DNA of 64,000 nucleotides. It comes from DATKFM01 sp963810485 (GTDB lineage: Bacteria; Pseudomonadota; Alphaproteobacteria; Dongiales; Dongiaceae). Position numbers and translations under genes: made by a program. The DNA is taken from the NCBI GenBank assembly GCA_963810485.1, contig CAWENQ010000003.1, positions 868,001 through 932,000 of the forward strand, written 5' to 3'. This document shows positions 33,976 to 41,350 of this stretch, piece by piece. Every line of letters starts with the position of its first letter. Position 1 is the first letter of the stretch. Under the pieces are notes generated by a model. The model searched no databases. It had not been told where the DNA came from and worked only from the letters and a program-made list of their open reading frames with translations.

Positions 33976-34302
33976 TCAAATGGGCTTGTAACGTGATCGC
34001 CGCAGTCTGTGGTAGTTTGCTTTGGCAAGTCGTCGATACGGCTTAAGTGCCACTGCCGAGAGCTTGACGCGAACGATTGGCCCTGCAAGGGCTAAAGCGC
34101 CAATCGCAAGAATCGACTCGGCGGCTGCGATCTGCTTTTCGCTCACCATTCGTGCAAGTTCACCGATGGGAAGCGACCCGCGCAGCCAAAATGTCGTGAC
34201 AAGATGCATACTGCGCATGCCGATGGTCCATGCCGCGTAGTACGCCGTCTCATTGCAAGCGAGCCAGAGATGTATTGCGCCAGCGCTGTCTTTGAATTGC
34301 AT
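33976..34302 (-). CDS. Phasin-like helical protein, hypothetical
   Basis: 108 residues from ATG 34302; the frame is open to 34602, but that upstream part overlaps another likely gene. The body ACNETAYYAAWTIGMRSMHL, ELARMVSEKQIAAAESILAI and the basic end KPYRRLAKANYHRLRR resemble small phasin-like or antifreeze-labelled helical proteins of Alphaproteobacteria, where MVxEK and a C-terminal YRRxVxANxxRL recur. The start is uncertain. It lies inside the segment bracketed by the tRNA-Arg repeats. Confidence 0.55.
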   Translation of the reverse strand: MQFKDSAGAIHLWLACNETAYYAAWTIGMRSMHLVTTFWLRGSLPIGELARMVSEKQIAAAESILAIGALALAGPIVRVKLSAVALKPYRRLAKANYHRLRRSRYKPI

Positions 34303-34388
34303 TGGCAGTATATGGATATCTCCGCCATGCACAGCAAGCGCCGAAGCCACGAAGATCGTCGGGAACCTTAGAAGCAGCCGAGTTGGGA

Positions 34389-34640
34389 TTATCCGAGGAG
34401 GCTCGCCGGACACTTCGGCGCTGCCGGCAAGGCCGCGGCTAACTTCTCTGATGGCCCCGGATGTTCGGCGCTGTAGGCCTCTAATACGGCCAAGCCTATT
34501 GCCTGCTGTTCCGGCGTCAGGTCTTCCCACCAGGCAATACAGGCATCGTAGTAGGTTTTTTCGGACAGATAGTCCAATTCCGCCCAGGTCTGGTTCAGGC
34601 AAGCGTGCAGCTTGTCCTGAATGTCATCCGACAAAGACAC
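34389..34640 (-). CDS. Orphan small protein, first of two similar genes in the islet
   Basis: 83 residues with GTG start at 34640, supported by a perfect GAGGAG six bases upstream. Predicted largely helical: SDDIQDKLHACLNQTWAELD, ACIAWWEDLTPEQQAIGLAV, ending EKLAAALPAAPKCPASLLG. It shares the pattern DKL, a Trp-rich ACxxW helix and an A-x-ALPxAPK end with the gene at 34798-35040, so the two may be diverged tandem duplicates. No known domain. Confidence 0.6.
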   Translation of the reverse strand: MSLSDDIQDKLHACLNQTWAELDYLSEKTYYDACIAWWEDLTPEQQAIGLAVLEAYSAEHPGPSEKLAAALPAAPKCPASLLG

Positions 34641-34797
34641 GAAAAGCTCCTCAGAAACTTTGCGTTTCTCACAAGTTCCTTACGGATGATGGTGCCCAAT
34701 TCCCCGCGTCCGCGCCGTATCTCTGCCATAGAAAAGCATGCTCTGCAGCAAATGATTTTATGGCAGCCTATCGTCTCGGCTGACCCCGGAAGGATAC

Positions 34798-35040
34798 CTA
34801 CAAGGACCACTTTGGCGCCGGCGGCAACGCTTCGGCGGCCCGCTCGGCTTGCTGTTCAAAGCCTCGGGCATATGCAGCCTTGCAGCCCTTGGCCACCAAC
34901 TTGTCGAAAGCGGACAACGCCACGTACCACTGCATGCATGCCTGAACATACTCCCATGGCAGCGGCGGCTCGTTGGCATCTGAATCGCAGTGGATCGCAG
35001 CTAACAACTTATCGTGGGCCTCGTTGCTCAACCGCTCCAT
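34798..35040 (-). CDS. Orphan small protein, second of two similar genes in the islet
   Basis: 80 residues from ATG 35040: MERLSNEAHDKLLAAIHCDS, WEYVQACMQWYVALSAFDKL, ending AERAAEALPPAPKWSL. The DKL, ACxxW and ALPPAPK elements parallel its neighbour. The ribosome site is weak. Helical and soluble, with no signal peptide and no recognised family. It lies between the tRNA-Arg direct repeats. Confidence 0.5.
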   Translation of the reverse strand: MERLSNEAHDKLLAAIHCDSDANEPPLPWEYVQACMQWYVALSAFDKLVAKGCKAAYARGFEQQAERAAEALPPAPKWSL

Positions 35041-35203
35041 GATAATTCAGGTGCTTGCGAAACGAAAAGTTCCGCAGCCGCCCCGCGACGATCTTCCTAC
35101 GCCCCCTTCTTCCGCCGCACCGCTGGCGAATTCGGCAGCCACCGCCAACGAAACAGATCCGCATCATCTGCGGTCATGAAATAGAACCGAGCCTGCCCGA
35201 GCA

Positions 35204-35398
35204 TCAAAAATCCCCCGGATCAGTCGTGCGATGGGGATGCCACCTATCGCGCGGTTGGTCATTCGGGGCAGTGGTGTTACTGGCCGAGCATCCGGCGATA
35301 AAAAGAAGCGCAAGCGCAAGAACAGGAAGGGCTAACGAAGCCCAGCGCGCGGTTTTGCTGGTCGATTGTTTTATTGGCAAGTTGAACTCGTGCTTCAT
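35204..35398 (-). CDS. Small predicted lipoprotein in the tRNA-flanked islet
   Basis: 64 residues. After a 20-residue polar N-region comes a hydrophobic stretch, SLALPVLALALLFIAGC, with lipobox FIAGC. The mature part is short and polar (SASNTTAPNDQPRDRWHPHR). The ribosome site is weak, so translation is not certain. Function unknown. Confidence 0.45.
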   Translation of the reverse strand: MKHEFNLPIKQSTSKTARWASLALPVLALALLFIAGCSASNTTAPNDQPRDRWHPHRTTDPGDF

Positions 35399-35506
35399 GA
35401 TTGCATTGAGCTCAATAGCTGGCCTTCACCTGTTACTCCACCCATGTTCCCGGTGGATTATTTGGACAAAATTGGGACTAAACGCGCGCCGCAAACCCTT
35501 CAAAGC

Positions 35507-35582
35507 TGGCGCGCCCGGCAGGAATTGAACCTGCGACCTGCCGCTTAGAAGGCGGCTGCTCTATCCGCTGAGCTACGGGCGC
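35507..35582 (-). tRNA. tRNA-Arg (anticodon TCT)
   Basis: 76 bases including an encoded CCA. On the minus strand: acceptor GCGCCCG pairing with CGGGCGC, D arm GCTCAGCGGATAGAGC, anticodon loop CTTCTAA giving TCT, T arm GCAGGTTCAATTCCTGC, discriminator G, CCA. The 3' half is duplicated at 33907-33954. Confidence 0.97.
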
Positions 35583-35618
35583 CCTGATGAGCGGGCATTG
35601 CCGCGACGACGCGGCCGA

Positions 35619-35924
35619 TCAGTGGGTCCAGCGGCCCAGGCGATCGTACTTGAAATTGTCGGCATAGGCCTTGGGCCGCACACTGCGCTGCTTCGGCTGC
35701 TCGACGCTGTAGGCATAGCCCTGGCGCTTGGCATAGGCCACGGCCTCCTCCAGCGTCTCGAACGACATGCGAACCTGGGCGCGGGTATCCGGCGAGCTGG
35801 CCCAGCCCATCAGCGGGTCCATGCCGCCGCGGCTCTCGGGTTCGAACTCCAGGACCCACTGCTGGGTGCCCGCCAGCCCCGATTGCATCGCCGTCTTCGC
35901 CGGCTGATAGATCCGTGCCCGCAT
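35619..35924 (-). CDS. NADH dehydrogenase (complex I) NDUFS4-like accessory subunit
   Basis: 101-residue ETC complex I subunit family protein, a supernumerary subunit characteristic of Alphaproteobacteria and mitochondria. Diagnostic features: ARIYQPAKTAMQSG at the N-terminus, WVLEFEPESRGGMDPLMGWA, FETLEEAVAYAKRQGYAYSV, and the C-terminal YADNFKYDRLGRWTH. ATG 35924 follows AAGGGA. It lies between the two tRNA genes. It is far from any nuo genes here, which is usual for this subunit. Confidence 0.93.
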   Translation of the reverse strand: MRARIYQPAKTAMQSGLAGTQQWVLEFEPESRGGMDPLMGWASSPDTRAQVRMSFETLEEAVAYAKRQGYAYSVEQPKQRSVRPKAYADNFKYDRLGRWTH

Positions 35925-35974
35925 GCTGTCCGTTCCCTTGGCGGCGCCACGCCGCCGTCATTTCCGGCATCCGA

Positions 35975-36051
<77 letters not shown>

Positions 36052-36290
36052 ATATTGGCGCAGCAAGCTATGTTATTCCGCTTCCGGGGGCAAGGCGGCC
36101 AATCTTTACAAGCGCCTAACAAACGCGGCTGCCATGCGGCGGAAAGCGCCCCCAGGCGCCCGGAATCCGCCGTCGGGCACCTTTTGACGGCCAAGAGAAT
36201 CTGCTAACCTGCAGGCACTGAGAACGGGATGCACAGCGCCTTGCGCCGCCGGAAAGGCGGTAAGCGGGGCCATAGAAAGGATGTCCCGCC

Positions 36291-36509
36291 ATGGTGCGTA
36301 GGTGGACGGAAGCCGAGGTCGGCATCGGTCAGCGATTCCGCAAGACCGATGCGACCCAGATCGTGATCTGGGAAGTCGCGGATGTATTCAAGGGCACCGA
36401 CGGGCGGCCCTATGTGGAGCTGGTGCGCGTGGGCGACCGCAGCCTGCGCAAGACGCTGGCCGCCGCGGCCCTGGGCCAGAGCAATCAATACATTGCCGAA
36501 ACGGCCTGA
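36291..36509 (+). CDS. Small conserved-looking hypothetical protein
   Basis: 72 residues from ATG 36291, with AAAGGA upstream. The sequence VRRWTEAEVGIGQRFRKTDA, IVIWEVADVFKGTDGRPYVE, LVRVGDRSLRKTLAAAAL suggests a small beta-barrel-like fold with alternating hydrophobic strands and no helix until the C-terminus. No named domain is recognised. It precedes the O-methyltransferase by 70 bases and may be co-transcribed with it. Confidence 0.65.
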   Translation: MVRRWTEAEVGIGQRFRKTDATQIVIWEVADVFKGTDGRPYVELVRVGDRSLRKTLAAAALGQSNQYIAETA

Positions 36510-36579
36510 AGCCCGTTAATTCAATTGAACTCATTTGATGGCTGCGGCGCCGCCAGCGCCGCCGCGCTGGAGCATTGCA

Positions 36580-37245
36580 ATGGCTAACAGAAGCATTCAG
36601 ATCACCGAGCAGCTTTACGACTACATGATCGCCAATTCGGTCCGCGAGCCGGAGATCCTGGCGGAACTGCGCGCCGAAACCTCGAAGCTGCCGATGGCGA
36701 TGATGCAGATCGGCCCGGAGCAAGGGCAGTTCATGGCCCTGCTGGTGCGGCTGATCGGCGCCAAGAACATTGTCGAGGTCGGCACCTTCACCGGTTACAG
36801 CTCCCTCGCCATGGCGCTGGCGCTAGGCAAGGATTCACATATCACCTGCTTCGACATCAGCGAGGAGTACACGGCCCTCGCCCGCAAATATTGGGCCAAG
36901 GCCGGCGTCGCCGACCGCATGGAGCTGAAGCTGGGGCCGGCGGCGGACTTGCTGAAGGCGATGCTGGACAAGGGCGCCAAGGGCAAGATCGACTTCGCCT
37001 TCATCGACGCCGACAAGACGAACTACGAGACCTATTACGAGCTGGTGCTGCAGATGCTGCGGCCCGGCGGCCTGATCGCCATCGACAACGTGCTCTGGGG
37101 CGGCGACGTCGCCGATCCTAGGAAAAAAGATGAGGATACCGAGGCTATCCGGCGCATTAACAAGAAAGTGCATGCCGACGAGCGGGTAGATGTAAGCCTG
37201 GTACCGATCGGCGACGGCCTCACCCTCGCAAGAAAACGCCCCTAA
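36580..37245 (+). CDS. Class I SAM-dependent O-methyltransferase (caffeoyl-CoA/catechol type)
   Basis: 221-residue cytoplasmic methyltransferase. The SAM-binding motif I is NIVEVGTFTGYSSLAMALAL (about residues 65-85). The metal and substrate site lies in KIDFAFIDADKTNYETYYEL, followed by LRPGGLIAIDNVLWGGDVAD, the classic caffeoyl-CoA O-methyltransferase-like signature with metal-binding aspartates. ATG 36580 gives the family start MANRSIQITEQLYDY. Physiological substrate unknown. Confidence 0.92.
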   Translation: MANRSIQITEQLYDYMIANSVREPEILAELRAETSKLPMAMMQIGPEQGQFMALLVRLIGAKNIVEVGTFTGYSSLAMALALGKDSHITCFDISEEYTALARKYWAKAGVADRMELKLGPAADLLKAMLDKGAKGKIDFAFIDADKTNYETYYELVLQMLRPGGLIAIDNVLWGGDVADPRKKDEDTEAIRRINKKVHADERVDVSLVPIGDGLTLARKRP

Positions 37246-37429
37246 CTTCAGCCTGTTAGCGGCCAATTTTGGCGGCCGGGAAATGTGCGGCATATGTGAC
37301 TGCCGGCACAGCCGTTAACCTTTGTTTCAGAGATAGTTAAGACGCGATTTACAGCTGGGGCCGTAGACTTTCAGCATGGTCGGTAAAGCCCGGACATCGG
37401 ACTCCGGAAGCCGGCCCAGGAGAACGGTC

Positions 37430-37726
37430 ATGTGGAAGTACCTTTTTGCGTTGACCCTCGTCGCTCTGCCCGCGCAGGCCTTTGCCGGTTCCATGCCGTG
37501 CAGCGACCGGGATGACGTCCTGTCCCAGCTCGGCAGCAAGTACAAGGAAGCGCCGGCCGCCGTCGGCGTCGCCAACAATGGCGGCCTGATCGAAGTGCTG
37601 ACCTCCACGGATGGGTCCACCTGGACCATCATCCTGAGCATGCCCAACGGCAAGAGCTGCCTCCTCGCCGCCGGCGAAGAGTGGCACGACGTCGAACACG
37701 TCGCCGCCGACGAACCGCAGATCTAA
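37430..37726 (+). CDS. Small secreted protein, hypothetical
   Basis: 98 residues. Signal peptide MWKYLFALTLVALPAQAFAG is followed by a mature domain with two cysteines (MPCSDRDDVL and GKSCLLAAGEEW) that could form a disulfide. The mature part, YKEAPAAVGVANNGGLIEVL and WTIILSMPNGKSC, looks like a compact beta-rich periplasmic domain. It starts at ATG 37430 with AGGAGAA upstream. No named family recognised. Confidence 0.75.
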   Translation: MWKYLFALTLVALPAQAFAGSMPCSDRDDVLSQLGSKYKEAPAAVGVANNGGLIEVLTSTDGSTWTIILSMPNGKSCLLAAGEEWHDVEHVAADEPQI

Positions 37727-37728
37727 GT

Positions 37729-37775
37729 CCGCCTCCAGCGAGGCGGCTTTCCGGGGCCGGGATTTCGGGCCCCGG
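37729..37775. terminator. Two tandem hairpins between convergent genes
   Basis: Stem CCGCCT/AGGCGG (37729-37746) followed by CTTT, then an 8-bp stem CCGGGGCC/GGCCCCGG (37751-37775). They fill the gap between two convergent stop codons and probably terminate both transcripts. Confidence 0.6.
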
Positions 37776-37777
37776 GA

Positions 37778-38251
37778 CTAGTTCTGGGCCGCTGACGCTG
37801 GAAGCCGGACCACCGCGCCTGCCGCTATACCCAGGCGCGCCGCGGTGCCGCCATTGAGTTCCAGCACGGCGCGCACCGGTTTCTCCGAAGAAATTGTTTC
37901 AGTCGATTGCGGGACGGTCCGTTCTGCCACCCGCACCACGCGTCCGTCCGACGCGATGAAAAGCATGTCCAACGGTATCAGGGTGTTCTTCATCCACATG
38001 GTGGCGACGCGGTCGCTGGGATAGAGGAAGAGCATCCCCTCCTCGCCGCCCAGATTGCGCCGGAACATCAGGCCTTGGGCCCGCTGGTCCGGAGTCACGG
38101 CCAGCTCCACGGCGATCTCGTGGCTGCCGGTTGCGGTCTCGATCACTACATGGTCGCGCTCGAAGGTCTGAAGCTGAGCCGCATAGGCCGCCGGCATGGC
38201 CGTCACCAAGACAATCCAGAGAAAACAGAGCCGCTTTGCCATCGTCGCCAT
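37778..38251 (-). CDS. DUF192 family exported protein
   Basis: 157 residues with a signal peptide (MAKRLCFLWIVLVTAMPAAY) and a DUF192 domain: ELAVTPDQRAQGLMFRRNLG, GMLFLYPSDRVATMWMKNTL, IPLDMLFIASDGRVVRVAER. These are the family hallmarks. ATG 38251 and ATG 38242 are both possible; either gives the signal peptide. Function of the family is unknown. It is the last gene of a leftward group with the HDAC-like and FAD oxidoreductase genes, 34 bases behind the former. Confidence 0.88.
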   Translation of the reverse strand: MATMAKRLCFLWIVLVTAMPAAYAAQLQTFERDHVVIETATGSHEIAVELAVTPDQRAQGLMFRRNLGGEEGMLFLYPSDRVATMWMKNTLIPLDMLFIASDGRVVRVAERTVPQSTETISSEKPVRAVLELNGGTAARLGIAAGAVVRLPASAAQN

Positions 38252-38285
38252 TATTGCACGCCGTCCGGGTCCGGAAATGAGGTGT

Positions 38286-39392
38286 CTAGGGCCGCCGCGT
38301 GGCCTGGGCAATGGCCCTGATTTCGTCGCGAATGGGGCCCGGGTTTGGCGGGTCGGCGATGGTGGTGAGCCAGCGCGGGTCGGGCTCGCGGCCGCGGCTA
38401 TGGCGCCATTGGAGGCCCTGAAGCATCCGGAGAGCTTCGGCCGTCGGCGCGCTCGTGGCTCCGTCGATGCCGTTCAGGGTGGCCCAGACGCCGGCCCAGC
38501 ACCTGGCCACGGCCCAGGGGTTGTAGCCGCCCCCGCCCAGCACCAGGAACCGCGGCGCGCTGTCCCTGACCGCCGCCACCGTGTCCCATAGGGCCCGGTT
38601 GGAGAGCGCCAGGCCGCTCATGGGATCGTCGGCCAAGCCATCGGCGCCACCCTGGAGCAGGATGGCCTGGGGCGAGAAATCCTCCAGCAGGGGCAACACC
38701 GCCTCGTCCAACAGGAAGCGCAGTTCGCTGTCATTGAACCCCGGCGGCACCGGCAGATTGCGGGCCCGGCCGCCGGCGCGGTCGTCGAGCGTGCCGCTAT
38801 AGGGCCAGCGGCCTTGTTCGTGGATGGAGATGGTGAAAACGCGATCATCCCGGGCGAAGGCATCCTGCACGCCGTCTCCGTGATGGGCGTCGATATCCAG
38901 GTAGAGGACACGCTCCAGCCCCTGGTCCAGCAGCGCCAGGATGCCGAGCACGGGATCGTTGAAGTAGCAGAAACCGCTGGCGCGGTCGGGGCGGCCATGG
39001 TGGGTGCCGCCGGCCGGCGAATAGACTGTGCCCTCGCCGCGCAGCAACTCGATCGCCTTCAGCGTGCCGCCGCAGGCCGTGGCGGGGCGGCGGAAGATTT
39101 CCGGGAAGATCGGATTGCCGTTGCGGCCGATATTGTAGCGGTCGCGGTCTTCCTCGGGCACGCGCTGCAGCGATTCCGCGCGCTGCACGGCAGCGATGTA
39201 TTCAGGTGCGTGAAAGCGCGCAAGCTGCTCCGGCGTCGCGGTGGGGCTGTCGATGTAGCGGTCTTCGGCGAGCCAGCCCATGGCGCGGATGAGATCGAGC
39301 GCCGCCGACACCCGGGGAATGGCCAGGGGATGCCGCCCGCCATAGGACGAAACGCGATAGATCTCGCTGCCGATGAGATAGGGTCTATTCAA
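38286..39392 (-). CDS. Histone deacetylase family protein (AcuC/acetylpolyamine-type amidohydrolase)
   Basis: 368-residue zinc-dependent deacetylase. Catalytic features are GGTHHGRPDRASGFCYFNDP (the tandem histidines), LYLDIDAHHGDGVQDAF with the zinc-binding Asp-His, SIHEQGRWPYSGTLDD, and the late GGGGYNP. The start is TTG 39392, inside the end of the upstream gene, with GGAG five bases before it and the conserved RPYLIGSEIYRVSSYGG right after. Bacterial members deacetylate acetyl-CoA synthetase or polyamines; the substrate here is not deducible. Confidence 0.9.
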   Translation of the reverse strand: MNRPYLIGSEIYRVSSYGGRHPLAIPRVSAALDLIRAMGWLAEDRYIDSPTATPEQLARFHAPEYIAAVQRAESLQRVPEEDRDRYNIGRNGNPIFPEIFRRPATACGGTLKAIELLRGEGTVYSPAGGTHHGRPDRASGFCYFNDPVLGILALLDQGLERVLYLDIDAHHGDGVQDAFARDDRVFTISIHEQGRWPYSGTLDDRAGGRARNLPVPPGFNDSELRFLLDEAVLPLLEDFSPQAILLQGGADGLADDPMSGLALSNRALWDTVAAVRDSAPRFLVLGGGGYNPWAVARCWAGVWATLNGIDGATSAPTAEALRMLQGLQWRHSRGREPDPRWLTTIADPPNPGPIRDEIRAIAQATRRP

Positions 39393-40764
39393 GCGGCTCC
39401 AGATTTCCCACCAAGGTCGGCAGATACTCCATGACCGTGGGATGGATATACATCGATTGTTCTATCAGGGTGTAGGGCGCCTTGGCATACATCAGATCGA
39501 GAATCGATTGCACCACCTCATCGCCCTCGATGCCGAGCACGGCGGCGCCGAGGATGCGCTTGCTCCGCGCATCGGCAACGAGCTTCATGAATCCTTGGGT
39601 CTCGCTGCGCTCCCGCGCCCGGCCGATCCGGGTCATCGGCAGCGTGGCGACGAGCAGCTTCTTGCCGGTGGCGCGCGCTTCCCATTCGCTCATCCCGGCG
39701 CGGCCGAGCGGCGGATCGATGAACAGGGCATAGGTGGGGATGCGATCCCTGACCTTGCGCCGGCCTCCATCCAGGAGATTGGCGGCGACAATCTCATAGT
39801 CGTTGTAGGATGTGTGGGTGAACGCGCCGCGGCCGTTGCAATCGCCGATCGCCCAGATGCCAGGCACATTGGTCTTCAGTTCTTCATCCACGAGAATGTA
39901 ACCGCGGGAGTCCGTTTTGACGCCGGCTTTCTCCAGCCCCAGATCCTGCGTATTGGGAACGCGGCCGATGGCAAGGAGGAGATGGGAACCGGCGACCTCT
40001 TTCGACTTATCGGCGCAATCGAGCCCGACAACGACACCGCCGCCGCGCGCCTTCAGATTGATGCACTCCGCCTTCAAGCGGATTTCGATACCCTCGGCCT
40101 CGAGGATCGATTTCACGGCGTCGGAAATGTCCTTGTCTTCGCGGGCAATCAGCCGGTCCGCTTTTTCGATGACGGTGACGCGGCTGCCGAAGCGGCGATA
40201 CATCTGCGCGAATTCGAGGCCGATATAGCTGCCGCCGATGATGACCAGGTGCTGGGGAAGAAAGTCCAGCTCGAGAATGGAGGAACTGGTCAGGAACGGC
40301 ACGTCCTTCACGCCTGGCATGTCCGGCACCAGAGAGCGCCCGCCAACATTGATGAAGATTTTCTTGCCCTGAAGCGTATGGCCATTCACCTCCACGGACT
40401 TCGGACCGACGAAGCGGGCATGTCCTTTATAGACGGTCACATTGTCGGTCGACTGCATCCACTTCCTGATGCCCTTGGTGCCGCGGTCGACGATCTCATC
40501 CTTGCGAGCCTTGACCTTCGCCATGTCGACGCCAACGGGGCCGTCGATCCTGACGCCGAAATCCGCTGCGCGGCGTGCGATATAGGCGGCGCGGGCGCTG
40601 GCCACCAGCGTCTTCGTCGGCACGCAGCCGACATTGACGCAAGTGCCGCCGAACCGCTTGCGCTCGATAACGGCGGTTTTCATCCCTTCATCCGCCAGGC
40701 GCGCCGCCAGCGGCGGACCCGATTGCCCGGTGCCGATGACGATGGCGTCATACCGTCTGACCAT
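39385..40764 (-). CDS. FAD-dependent pyridine nucleotide-disulfide oxidoreductase (mercuric reductase/lipoamide dehydrogenase-like)
   Basis: 459-residue flavoenzyme. The FAD-binding fold YDAIVIGTGQSGPPLAARLA opens it; the redox-active disulfide is GGTCVNVGCVPTKTLVASAR. A second Rossmann fold for NAD(P)H is LVIIGGSYIGLEFAQMYRRF, and the interface domain contains the catalytic-type YIHPTVMEYLP. It lacks the N-terminal metal-binding domain and C-terminal CC of true mercuric reductases. No pyruvate dehydrogenase genes are adjacent, so it is probably a stand-alone reductase. ATG 40764 has GGGAGGAG; it overlaps the HDAC gene by 8 bases. Confidence 0.9.
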   Translation of the reverse strand: MVRRYDAIVIGTGQSGPPLAARLADEGMKTAVIERKRFGGTCVNVGCVPTKTLVASARAAYIARRAADFGVRIDGPVGVDMAKVKARKDEIVDRGTKGIRKWMQSTDNVTVYKGHARFVGPKSVEVNGHTLQGKKIFINVGGRSLVPDMPGVKDVPFLTSSSILELDFLPQHLVIIGGSYIGLEFAQMYRRFGSRVTVIEKADRLIAREDKDISDAVKSILEAEGIEIRLKAECINLKARGGGVVVGLDCADKSKEVAGSHLLLAIGRVPNTQDLGLEKAGVKTDSRGYILVDEELKTNVPGIWAIGDCNGRGAFTHTSYNDYEIVAANLLDGGRRKVRDRIPTYALFIDPPLGRAGMSEWEARATGKKLLVATLPMTRIGRARERSETQGFMKLVADARSKRILGAAVLGIEGDEVVQSILDLMYAKAPYTLIEQSMYIHPTVMEYLPTLVGNLEPLE

Positions 40765-40891
40765 GACCTTGCTCCTCCCGTTGCCGGAACTGCGGCGCGG
40801 CTTCGCACAGAATAGCGCTGGCATCGCCATCCTTGACAAGCCTGGGGTAAGTGGAAAACCTGCGGCGGCCAATTTCAGGGGGCATCAAGCC

Positions 40892-41350
40892 GTGACCGTC
40901 AGAACCTTCATGACCGCCAACCCGGTGACGCTGCGCGCGGACGACACCGTCGCCAAGGCGGCCGAGATCATGCAGAAGCACCGCTATCTGATCCTGCCAG
41001 TGGTCGATGCCGAGGGGCGCTACACCGGCGTATTCGACATGTGGGACCTGCTGGCGTTGCTGCTGCCGAAGGCGGCGACCATGGACAATCTGGTGCCGAA
41101 TCTCAGCTTCCTAAGCGACGATCTGCCGGCGTTGCAGCAGCGCATGAAGGAGATCGGCGGCCAGCCAGTCGGCCCGCTGGCGCGGCCGGACTTGCCGCTG
41201 CTGCGGCCGGACACGTCGCCGGTGGAGGCGCTGCTGCTGTTCTATCGCAACCGCAGCACCTTGCCGGTCGTGGATGAGGCGAGCGGGAAGCTGGTGGGCG
41301 TGATGTCTTACTGGGATGCATTGACCGCTGTGTCAGGCAGGACAGCGTGA
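40892..41350 (+). CDS. Two-CBS-domain protein
   Basis: 152 residues with a CBS pair: TVRTFMTANPVTLRADDTVA, YLILPVVDAEGRYTGVFDMW, and in the second repeat SPVEALLLFYRNRSTLPVVD, GKLVGVMSYWDAL. GTG 40892 is favoured, with AGGGGG nine bases upstream; ATG 40910 would cut into the first domain. CBS pairs bind adenine nucleotides and often gate enzymes or channels. The stop overlaps the following transporter start, suggesting that it regulates this transporter. Confidence 0.85.
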   Translation: MTVRTFMTANPVTLRADDTVAKAAEIMQKHRYLILPVVDAEGRYTGVFDMWDLLALLLPKAATMDNLVPNLSFLSDDLPALQQRMKEIGGQPVGPLARPDLPLLRPDTSPVEALLLFYRNRSTLPVVDEASGKLVGVMSYWDALTAVSGRTA

